Shown here in pieces: positions 57,195 to 64,000 of a stretch of 64,000 nt of DNA. The notes below the pieces were generated by a model. The model did not search any database. It was not told where the DNA came from and saw nothing but the letters and a program-made list of their open reading frames with translations. The first letter of the stretch is position 1, and each line of letters starts with the position of its first letter. The stretch covers positions 186,001-250,000 of the forward strand of contig NZ_JAVHTY010000001.1 of NCBI RefSeq assembly GCF_031085165.1, written 5' to 3'. Source of the DNA: Pseudomonas sp. 102515. GTDB lineage: Bacteria; Pseudomonadota; Gammaproteobacteria; Pseudomonadales; Pseudomonadaceae. The position numbers and the translations under genes are program-made.

Positions 57195-57659
57195 TTAGGC
57201 CTTGACGGCCTGCTTGGCCTGCCGGACTTCGTCGACACCGCGGTTGGCCAACTGGTCGGCCCGTTCGTTCTCGGGGTGGCCGGTGTGGCCGCGCACCCAG
57301 CGCCACTCGACCTGGTGGCGTTGAACCTGTTCGTCCAGGGCCTGCCACAACTCGGCATTCTTCACCGGCTGGCGCGCGGCGGTCTGCCAGCCGCGCTTCT
57401 TCCAGTTCACCAGCCACTGAGTGATGCCTTTCATGACGTACTCGGAGTCGGTGGTCAGACGGATCTGACAGGGGCGCTTGAGCGCCGCCAGGGCCTGGAT
57501 GGCCGCCATCAACTCCATTCGATTGTTGGTGGTGTTGGCTTCGCCGCCCCAGAGCTCGCGCTCCGCACCCTTGAATTTCAGCAAGGCGCCCCAGCCACCG
57601 GGGCCGGGATTGCCCTTGCAGGCGCCGTCGGTAAAGACCTCGACGATGTCGTCACTCAT
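57195..57659 (-). CDS. rnhA: ribonuclease HI
   Basis: A 154-residue RNase HI that degrades RNA in RNA-DNA hybrids. The active-site acidic residues are in [15 protein letters not shown] (Asp), NRMELMAAI (Glu), LTTDSEYV (Asp) and NERADQLAN (Asp), with the His of [10 protein letters not shown]. The ATG at 57659 overlaps the 3' end of the methyltransferase gene by 8 bp. Confidence 0.95.
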   Translation of the reverse strand: MSDDIVEVFTDGACKGNPGPGGWGALLKFKGAERELWGGEANTTNNRMELMAAIQALAALKRPCQIRLTTDSEYVMKGITQWLVNWKKRGWQTAARQPVKNAELWQALDEQVQRHQVEWRWVRGHTGHPENERADQLANRGVDEVRQAKQAVKA

Positions 57660-58428
57660 TGGATTCACTCGATTCGCGGCGGCTGATCTTGGCCACCGGC
57701 ATGGGCACCAGCTTGCCGCGCGGTTCCTTTCGCGCCTGGGGCACGGGGCGCAGGCCGAACATCAGCTTGCGCGCCGACAGCAGATAGAAGCCCGCGCCCG
57801 CTGCCTGTTCGCAGTTGGGTTCGGCCTCACTCTGCTCCATCCAGGCCAGCCGCTGCTGCCACTTGGGGGATGAAAGCGGCGGACGATAACACCCGAAGCG
57901 CCGTTTCTCCAGCGCGAAGCCCAGCACCGACAGCCAGTCGCCGACCCGGCTGGGGCCGTAACAACGGGCCTTGCGCAGGGCATCCCGAGCCAGGTAATGG
58001 CGCACGCCCCAGAGGCTCCAGGGATTGATGCCCACCACCACCAGGTGCCCGCCCGGGCGCACGCTCAGCGCCGCTTCACGCAGCAATCGATGCGGCGCCA
58101 GGGAGAAATCCAGACCGTGCTGTAACAGGACCACGTCGGCCGCATGCTCGCCCAGCGGCCAGGCGCCCTCCTCGCAGACGATGTCCACATCGCCCAGCGG
58201 CGGCCCTATGCGCACCGCATGGCGAAGCTGGCCGCAATTGGCCGGTGCCTCGGGGTGCGGACCGTAATGAATCAGGTAACTGCCGAAGTGGCGCTTGAGC
58301 TCTTCGTCGATCAGCAGGCGCTCCTGCTCCAGCAACAGCTGGCCCAGCGGTCCGGCCAGCCAGTCCCGCGCCGAGCTCATCAACTTCAGCCAGCGCGGAT
58401 CGACCTGGGCGGAGAATTCATCGTGCAT
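57652..58428 (-). CDS. class I SAM-dependent methyltransferase
   Basis: A 258-residue methyltransferase-fold protein, the conserved neighbour of gloB and rnhA (PA1814 position). The domain includes [27 protein letters not shown] and [20 protein letters not shown]. The classical glycine-rich motif I is not obvious. Substrate unknown. Divergent from gloB with 83 bp between. Confidence 0.85.
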   Translation of the reverse strand: MHDEFSAQVDPRWLKLMSSARDWLAGPLGQLLLEQERLLIDEELKRHFGSYLIHYGPHPEAPANCGQLRHAVRIGPPLGDVDIVCEEGAWPLGEHAADVVLLQHGLDFSLAPHRLLREAALSVRPGGHLVVVGINPWSLWGVRHYLARDALRKARCYGPSRVGDWLSVLGFALEKRRFGCYRPPLSSPKWQQRLAWMEQSEAEPNCEQAAGAGFYLLSARKLMFGLRPVPQARKEPRGKLVPMPVAKISRRESSESNE

Positions 58429-58511
58429 CGTCTGGTCCTCTCATACTGAAGCCTATGCCCTACCACCCACTGCTACCCTAGCGGACCGCAGTCCGACCCG
58501 AGAGCTCATCC

Positions 58512-59291
58512 ATGTTCGACATCCTTCCACTGCCCGCTTTCAACGATAACTACATCTGGCTGATCAAGGACGCCGCGACAAGACAGGCGGCCGTGGTCGA
58601 TCCGGGCGACGCCACTCCCGTCCTGGCCTGGCTCGACGGGAATCCGGACTGGCGCCTGACCGATATCCTGATCACCCACCATCATAACGACCACACCGGC
58701 GGCATCGCCGTGCTCAAGCAGCGCAGCGGCGCCCGGGTGAGTGCGCCGGCCGACGAGCGCATCGCCGCGGTAGACCTGCCGCTGGCGGACGGCCAGCGGC
58801 TGGAAGTCCTGGGGACCGCTTTCGCGGTGCTGCACGTGCCCGGCCATACCGCCGGCCACATCGCCTTTTATGTCGCGGGTGAGCGGCCCCTGCTGTTCAG
58901 CGGCGATACCCTTTTCTCGGCGGGCTGTGGCCGACTCTTCGAAGGCACGCCCAGCCAAATGCTGGCCTCCCTGCAGCGCCTGGCCAGCCTGCCGGACGCC
59001 ACCGAAATCTACTGCGGCCACGAATACACCTTGAGCAACCTGCGTTTCGCCCAGGCGGTGGAACCGGAAAATGCCGCGGTCCGGCAGGCCCTGGCCGAGA
59101 CCCAGCAGTTGCGGGAGGCCCAGCGGCCTACCCTGCCCTCCACCCTGGAACGCGAGCGCCGCATCAACCCCTTTCTGCGCACGGCCGAAAACAGCGTACG
59201 CCAACGACTGCAGGAGGAGCGCCAAGTGGCTGCGGATGCGTCGGAGGATACCTATTTCGCGGCCCTGAGAGGCTGGAAGGACACGTTCTGA
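58512..59291 (+). CDS. gloB: hydroxyacylglutathione hydrolase (glyoxalase II)
   Basis: A 259-residue metallo-beta-lactamase-fold enzyme with the dinuclear metal motif [10 protein letters not shown], further ligands HVPGHTAGH and [13 protein letters not shown], and YCGHEYT. The C-terminal HAGH domain ends in the RRINPFLRT signature. It hydrolyses S-lactoylglutathione to lactate and glutathione in methylglyoxal detoxification. Confidence 0.95.
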   Translation: MFDILPLPAFNDNYIWLIKDAATRQAAVVDPGDATPVLAWLDGNPDWRLTDILITHHHNDHTGGIAVLKQRSGARVSAPADERIAAVDLPLADGQRLEVLGTAFAVLHVPGHTAGHIAFYVAGERPLLFSGDTLFSAGCGRLFEGTPSQMLASLQRLASLPDATEIYCGHEYTLSNLRFAQAVEPENAAVRQALAETQQLREAQRPTLPSTLERERRINPFLRTAENSVRQRLQEERQVAADASEDTYFAALRGWKDTF

Positions 59292-59436
59292 CACCTATTG
59301 CCCAGGCCCCGCCAACACGCCGGAACTCGTGGTTTTCGGTCGTCGTACAGGTCACAGCCCAAGGGGTTGTTCCTTGACCCCCCGGGATGCGGTTCCTAGA
59401 ATCGCCCATCCTTCAGTTCCCGGAAAGCCCAGACCG

Positions 59437-61068
59437 ATGCCGCCAGCGACGCCGAAAATCCGCGAAATAGACGTGCTGGCCACCTCTTTCAAAGTCTCGG
59501 CGCTCTGCCTCGCCGTCTTCCTCGCCGGCTGTCAGAGCAATCAGCAGTCCGATAATCGTGCCTATCAGGCCGATCTGCACATGACGCAAAGTAAGATGCA
59601 GCGCCCGCCGGAGTGGTTGCGCAAGGCGCCCGCTGCGGCAGCGACCAGCGGCGACATCTGGGACCGGGTGCGGGACGGCTATCAACTGCAGGGCGCCGGC
59701 GACAATGGCACCAACCCGCGCATCGATCGTCAGCGTCTCTGGTACGCCAGCCACGAAGCCGCCCTCGCCCAGTCCTGCAGCCGCGGCGCGCCTTACCTGC
59801 ATTACATCGTCGAGCGCCTGGAAGAGCGCAACATGCCGCTGGAACTGGCCCTGCTGCCGGTCGTGGAAAGCTCCTTCAACCCGAACGCCCTCTCGCGCAG
59901 CGCCGCCTCCGGTCTGTGGCAGTTCATTCCCACCACCGGCAAGTATTTCAATCTGCGCCAGACCCGCTTCTATGACGGTCGCCGCGACATCACCGCCTCG
60001 ACCAATGCTGCCCTGGACTACCTGAGCAAGCTGCACGACATGTTCGGTGGCGACTGGCTGCTGGCCCTGGCCGCCTACAATGCCGGCGAAGGCACGGTCA
60101 GTCGCGCCATCGAACGCAACCAGTCGCTGGGCCTGCCGACCGACTACTGGAATCTGTCGTCGCTGCCGCCGGAAACCCAGGACTACGTGCCCAAGCTGCT
60201 AGCCGTCTCCCAGATCGTGCGCAACCCGGACGCCTACGGCCTAGCCCTGGAATCCATCCCGGACGAACCCTACTTCGAAGTGGTGGACATCAAGCAGCAC
60301 CTGGATCTGGCACGGGTGGCCGAACTGGCGGATCTGGATGCCAACGAACTCTATCGCCTGAATCCGGCCTACACCCAACGCGTGACCATGGACGGCCCCA
60401 AGCACCTGCTGGTGCCGGCGGAAAAGGCCAAGCGCCTGGTCGCGACCCTGCCCAACATCGCCTCCGACGCTGTGGTGCAGTGGCAGGAATACCGGGTGCG
60501 CCGGGGCGATACCCTGCGCAGCGTCGCCAAGCGCAATCACGTCAGCGTCGAGCAACTCGTCGCCCTCAACAAACTCAGCGGCAGCAGCCGCTTGTCCGCC
60601 GGCCGGGAGTTGATGATTCCGCGACGCGAGACCGGCAAGACCACGACCCCCCTCGAAACCATCGCCGTGGCCGAAGAGCCCGTGGTGCGGACCTACAAGG
60701 TGCGCACCGGCGACAGCCTCTGGTCCATCGCCCGGGCCAACGAGGTGGAGCTGGCCGACCTCAAGCGCTGGAACGATCTCGGCAAGCGTGGTCTCAAGGT
60801 CGGCGAGACCCTGAAGCTGCACGGCGCGGGCAGCAGCACCGCCACGGCCGTGGCGATGCCGGCCTCCTATACCAAGACCATCGCGCCGGCGGTGAAGACC
60901 GCCAAGACGGCCAAGGCCGCCCCCACCTACTACCGGGTCAAGGCCGGCGATTCCCTCTATCAGATCGCCAAGCGCTACAACATCGGCGTGCAAGCGCTGC
61001 AGGACTGGAATCCGCGTATCGCTTCCGCCCTGACCCCCGGCCAGACCTTGACGCTGTTCCTCAACTGA
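59437..61068 (+). CDS. mltD: membrane-bound lytic murein transglycosylase D
   Basis: A 543-residue lipoprotein. A hydrophobic segment ends in the lipobox LAGC. The SLT domain (~115-260) has ALLPVVESSFNPNALSRSAASGLWQFIP (catalytic Glu) and LALAAYNAGEGTV. Three LysM repeats follow, at ~345-395, ~420-465 and ~495-543 (YRVRRGDTLRSVAKRN; YKVRTGDSLWSIARAN; YRVKAGDSLYQIAKRY). It cleaves peptidoglycan with 1,6-anhydro ring formation. The ATG at 59437 is chosen; a GTG 12 codons later is possible. Confidence 0.93.
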   Translation: MPPATPKIREIDVLATSFKVSALCLAVFLAGCQSNQQSDNRAYQADLHMTQSKMQRPPEWLRKAPAAAATSGDIWDRVRDGYQLQGAGDNGTNPRIDRQRLWYASHEAALAQSCSRGAPYLHYIVERLEERNMPLELALLPVVESSFNPNALSRSAASGLWQFIPTTGKYFNLRQTRFYDGRRDITASTNAALDYLSKLHDMFGGDWLLALAAYNAGEGTVSRAIERNQSLGLPTDYWNLSSLPPETQDYVPKLLAVSQIVRNPDAYGLALESIPDEPYFEVVDIKQHLDLARVAELADLDANELYRLNPAYTQRVTMDGPKHLLVPAEKAKRLVATLPNIASDAVVQWQEYRVRRGDTLRSVAKRNHVSVEQLVALNKLSGSSRLSAGRELMIPRRETGKTTTPLETIAVAEEPVVRTYKVRTGDSLWSIARANEVELADLKRWNDLGKRGLKVGETLKLHGAGSSTATAVAMPASYTKTIAPAVKTAKTAKAAPTYYRVKAGDSLYQIAKRYNIGVQALQDWNPRIASALTPGQTLTLFLN

Positions 61069-61263
61069 AGCGCGACCGCTCACCGCAGCGGCCAACCAGC
61101 GCTTTTGTCCCGGGTATCGACCTGCTACCTTACCGCCCCACCCGTGCCTGACCCCTAGTGGAGCCAGGCCAAGATCTCGCTCTGACCTGCGCAGAGCCCT
61201 GCCCAACCCGGACCTTCAGCCCCTGGCTGCTGCCCGGGATTCAACACAGAAGAGGAAAAAACC

Positions 61264-62064
61264 ATGGGATTTCTCGCCGGTAAGCGCGTTCTCATCGTCG
61301 GCGTCGCCAGCAAGCTGTCCATCGCCTCCGGCATCGCCGCGGCCATGCACCGCGAAGGCGCCGAGCTGGCCTTCACCTACCAGAACGAGAAGCTCAAGGG
61401 TCGCGTCGAAGAATTCGCCGCGGGCTGGGGGTCCAATCCCGAGCTGTGCTTCCCCTGCGACGTCGCCGACGACGCCCAGATCGAAGCCGTGTTCGCCGCG
61501 CTGGCGAAGAAGTGGGATGGCCTGGACTGCATCGTCCACTCGGTCGGCTTCGCCCCCGGCGACCAGCTGGACGGCGACTTCACCGCCGTGACCACCCGTG
61601 ACGGCTTCAAGATCGCCCACGACATCAGCGCCTACAGCTTCGTCGCCCTGGCCAAGGCCGGTCGCGAGATGATGCGCGGCCGCAACGGCAGCCTGCTGAC
61701 CCTGTCCTACCTGGGTGCCGAACGCACCATGCCGAACTACAACGTCATGGGCATGGCCAAGGCCAGCCTCGAGGCCGGTGTCCGTTACCTGGCCGGCAGC
61801 CTCGGCCCGGAAGGCACCCGTGTCAACGCCGTGTCCGCCGGTCCGATCCGGACCCTGGCCGCCTCGGGCATCAAAAGCTTCCGCAAGATGCTGGCCGCCA
61901 ACGAGCGCCAGACGCCCCTGCGCCGCAACGTGACCATCGACGAAGTGGGCAACGCCGGCGCCTTCCTCTGCTCCGACCTGGCGTCGGGCATCAGCGGTGA
62001 GATCCTCTACGTCGACGGTGGCTTCAACACCACCGCCATGGGTCAGCTCAACGACGACGAGTGA
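61264..62064 (+). CDS. fabI: enoyl-ACP reductase
   Basis: A 266-residue NADH-dependent enoyl-ACP reductase of the FabI type. Features are [38 protein letters not shown] and the catalytic Tyr-x6-Lys in [13 protein letters not shown]. It performs the last step of each fatty acid elongation cycle and is the target of triclosan-type inhibitors. It is followed by a strong bidirectional terminator. Confidence 0.95.
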   Translation: MGFLAGKRVLIVGVASKLSIASGIAAAMHREGAELAFTYQNEKLKGRVEEFAAGWGSNPELCFPCDVADDAQIEAVFAALAKKWDGLDCIVHSVGFAPGDQLDGDFTAVTTRDGFKIAHDISAYSFVALAKAGREMMRGRNGSLLTLSYLGAERTMPNYNVMGMAKASLEAGVRYLAGSLGPEGTRVNAVSAGPIRTLAASGIKSFRKMLAANERQTPLRRNVTIDEVGNAGAFLCSDLASGISGEILYVDGGFNTTAMGQLNDDE

Positions 62065-62076
62065 GCGTGACCGTCG

Positions 62077-62122
62077 CCTGAAAGCAGAAGGGCCGGCAAT
62101 TTGCCGGCCCTTCTGCTTTCAG
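62077..62122. terminator. bidirectional terminator fabI / FNT gene
   Basis: A near-perfect inverted repeat with ~22-bp arms (CCTGAAAGCAGAAGGGCCGG and complement) and almost no loop. AAAG/CTTT ends give short U-rich tails both ways. The stop codon of the FNT gene (62119-62121) lies inside one arm. Confidence 0.85.
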
Positions 62123-62982
62123 GTATCGCTGCGCACCTGCGCGTGGCTGATCAGCGCGAAGATCAGACTACCCCCGACTATGTTGCCGACCAGGGTCGGA
62201 CCGGCGAAGGTCAGCAGGAAGTCTCCCCAGCTCGCCTCCCCGGCGAATACCAGATAAGCCACCTCCACACTGCCCACCACGATGTGGGTGAAGTCGCCCA
62301 GCGCCATCAGATAGGTGATGAGCACGATGATCCAGATCCGGGCATTTTCCGCCGCGGGCAGCATCCAGACCATGGTGGCGATCATCCAGCCGGACACTAT
62401 GCCCTTGGCGAACATGGCCGACGCATCGTTCTCCATGACATGCGTACCGATCTCGAGAAATTTCGCATCGGTCTTGGTGTCGAACAAAGGCAGGTGCAGG
62501 ACCACGTAGGCGACCAGGACGGTCCCGATGAGATTGCCCACCAGTACCACGCCCCATAGCCGCCCCAGGCGACCGAAGTTGTGCAGCGTAGGCTCGCTCA
62601 TCACCGGCAGCACCGCCGTCAGGGTGTTTTCGGTGAACAGCTGCTGGCGCGCCAGGATCACGGCTAGGAAGCCGGCCGAATAGCCGAAGCTGGCGATGAC
62701 CTTGCTGTAGCCACCCTCGGGCAGGTTGGCATTGAGCAAGCCCATCGCCATCAGCGACAGGCCCATGGTCAGGCCGGCGGCCAGTGCCGACCAGAACAGC
62801 GCCGCAATCGTCCGCTCGAGTTCGTGATCACCCTGGGTCCGGATGATCTCGTGCAGCACCACGGCGCGTGGCAACTGGTTCTCGTCGACGTCCTCTTCTT
62901 CCGCGCGACTCAGTTCAGGGTCGTCCGGACCGGATTCCTGCCGCTGTCGGGACTCTTCGGACTGCTCCGGGTCTCTCTTCAT
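62119..62982 (-). CDS. formate/nitrite (FNT) family transporter
   Basis: A 287-residue membrane protein. A charged N-terminal tail of about 45 residues (Glu/Asp rich) precedes six membrane segments with FNT features ([88 protein letters not shown]). Transports small monocarboxylates or nitrite; substrate unknown. Its ATG overlaps the stop of the preceding small gene by 1 nt (TGATG). Confidence 0.88.
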   Translation of the reverse strand: MKRDPEQSEESRQRQESGPDDPELSRAEEEDVDENQLPRAVVLHEIIRTQGDHELERTIAALFWSALAAGLTMGLSLMAMGLLNANLPEGGYSKVIASFGYSAGFLAVILARQQLFTENTLTAVLPVMSEPTLHNFGRLGRLWGVVLVGNLIGTVLVAYVVLHLPLFDTKTDAKFLEIGTHVMENDASAMFAKGIVSGWMIATMVWMLPAAENARIWIIVLITYLMALGDFTHIVVGSVEVAYLVFAGEASWGDFLLTFAGPTLVGNIVGGSLIFALISHAQVRSDT

Positions 62983-63227
62983 CACACGGCCTGCTCGTCC
63001 CAAAGAAGCTCATCGTCGTCGCCAATCTCCGTCACACGATTGAGCGCGGCATCAGCTGCCTCTTCCGCTTCGGAGGCCAGATCGAAATGGCGTTCGGTGG
63101 CGACCTTGTGAAAGGTCGGACGGGCATCCTCGCGCCGGGCCTTGACAGCGATGATCGCTTCGAAACCCTGTTCAGCCGGAACGGCGGACGAGATCGCTTC
63201 GTGATGATTGAAATGCTTGATAGCCAT
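62982..63227 (-). CDS. small acidic hypothetical protein
   Basis: An 81-residue protein with an N-terminal MAIKHFNHHEAISSAVPAEQ and a Glu/Asp-rich tail ending in DDDELLWDEQAV. No family recognised. It is translationally coupled to the FNT transporter gene (TGATG), which supports it as real. An upstream in-frame start would add 17 residues. Confidence 0.65.
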   Translation of the reverse strand: MAIKHFNHHEAISSAVPAEQGFEAIIAVKARREDARPTFHKVATERHFDLASEAEEAADAALNRVTEIGDDDELLWDEQAV

Positions 63228-63321
63228 GGACGCCGTTGTCTCCACACCTGGGCGACCGGACTGGTCGCACCTGATCAATAGACTGTGCCGGCGGAAAAAC
63301 GATCTGTGGCGACGGAGCGGA

Positions 63322-63702
63322 TCAGGCGCCGAGCAGCTTCTGCACCTGTAGGTGGAGACGCTCGAGGGAGAACGGCTTGGTCAGCAAGGGGACCTTGCCC
63401 AGCAATGGCGAACCGGTATCGATGATTTCGGCGGGATAACCGCTGATGAAGAGGACCTTGAGGTCAGGGCGCAGCTTGAGGGCGGGCTCGGCGATCATCA
63501 CGCCGGAGACGTCGTCGGGGAGACGGAAGTCTGTTATCAGTAGATCCAGGCGTGGCCGACCAGCCAGGATGCGGAAGGCTTCGAGTGACGAGGGCGCCTG
63601 CAGGACGGTGTAGCCCAGTTCGGAAAGATAATCCGCCAGAATCATCAAAATCTGCGGCTCATCCTCGACGACCAGGACAACCTTGCTCTGTTCCGCACTC
63701 AC
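63322..63702 (-). CDS. single-domain response regulator
   Basis: A 126-residue CheY-like receiver with no output domain. The acidic pocket is VVEDEPQ, the phospho-Asp is in LLITDFRLPDDVSG, and the conserved Thr/Ser and Lys are at FISGY and LTKPFS. It resembles the receiver of the hybrid kinase at 47450 and stand-alone receivers beside PAS kinases. No partner kinase is adjacent in the window. Confidence 0.88.
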   Translation of the reverse strand: MSAEQSKVVLVVEDEPQILMILADYLSELGYTVLQAPSSLEAFRILAGRPRLDLLITDFRLPDDVSGVMIAEPALKLRPDLKVLFISGYPAEIIDTGSPLLGKVPLLTKPFSLERLHLQVQKLLGA

Positions 63703-63814
63703 TATCTAACCCCTGTACCCACACGCTCGGCTCCCTTGGACACCGGGCGCCTGCAAAGTTCCATTCCAGACGCAGATTGAGGGGGCGCCGGATGTGCCAG
63801 CGGCCCCCTGGACC

Positions 63815-64000
63815 TTACTGCTGTTGCTTCTGCCCTTGCTCGTTGATGGTGGTCTTGCCAGCTCCTGTCGCGGCGCCAGCGCCCTCACCGGTCTTCTGAC
63901 CAGCCGGGGTACCCATGCCAGCGCTATTGGCCTTCGGCGGATTGCCTGCGCTTTCGGTTGCGAAGGCGGCGCCACTGGCGGCGATCAGACCAGCAAACAT
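63815..64000 (-). CDS. small secreted protein, possibly partial
   Basis: At least 61 residues: a hydrophobic start MFAGLIAASGAAFATESAG that looks like a signal peptide, then a Gly/Ala/Thr/Gln-rich tail ending GQKQQQ. The frame reaches the window edge, so the true start may lie outside. No family recognised. A GC-rich hairpin (63781-63808) follows the stop. Confidence 0.55.
   Translation of the reverse strand: MFAGLIAASGAAFATESAGNPPKANSAGMGTPAGQKTGEGAGAATGAGKTTINEQGQKQQQ

Overview
The window is high-GC chromosomal DNA from a Pseudomonas. The genus is supported by the fimL-nudC pair, by the right-end block dnaQ-rnhA-methyltransferase-gloB-mltD-fabI in its P. aeruginosa arrangement, and by a Pseudomonas-type dif site. 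The dense plant-associated catabolic cargo (ACC deaminase, gallate pathway, polyol genes) would suit a P. oryzihabitans-like species, but that is inference. No rRNA, tRNA, CRISPR array, insertion sequence or intact prophage was recognised.

Layout. 0-11.1 kb: LysR regulator, dipeptide/oligopeptide ABC importer, two M20 peptidases, then the divergent acdR/acdS pair. 11.1-13.2 kb: a hipBA toxin-antitoxin operon with three evenly spaced operators, and a 3'-truncated RES-domain gene. 13.2-22.9 kb: a gallate catabolic cluster (galR, galBCD, galTA) with an extra dicarboxylate symporter and dehydrogenase, lying between two broken genes. 22.9-37.45 kb: a decaying mosaic in which small metabolic modules are separated by four degenerate copies of a Tus-like (replication terminus-binding) gene. 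37.46 kb: the chromosome dimer resolution site dif. 37.7-42.8 kb: aldo/keto reductase and a polyol locus that has lost its permeases. 42.9-43.2 kb: a sigma-54-driven CrcZ/Y/X-type small RNA. 43.3-46 kb: an intact Tus-like gene and phoD, with phoD flanked by a perfect 18-bp direct repeat. 46-64 kb: core genes (aroA, hybrid kinase, pobRA, tauE-like, nudC, fimL, dnaQ, rnhA, gloB, mltD, fabI, focA-like).

Main message. This is the replication terminus. KOPS-like GGGNAGGG octamers point towards the dif site from both sides. An intact Tus homologue lies 6 kb from dif. The AGGGGTGGTAT motif that recurs beside the tus-like genes is on the + strand right of dif and on the - strand left of it, which is the geometry of a Tus-Ter fork trap. 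Whether this is a working, non-enterobacterial fork trap is the most interesting question here.

A second theme is catabolite control. A candidate Hfq/Crc-titrating RNA sits beside catabolic genes whose leaders carry the AANAANAA motifs bound by Hfq/Crc (polyol-binding protein, DctA-like symporter, galB, pobA).
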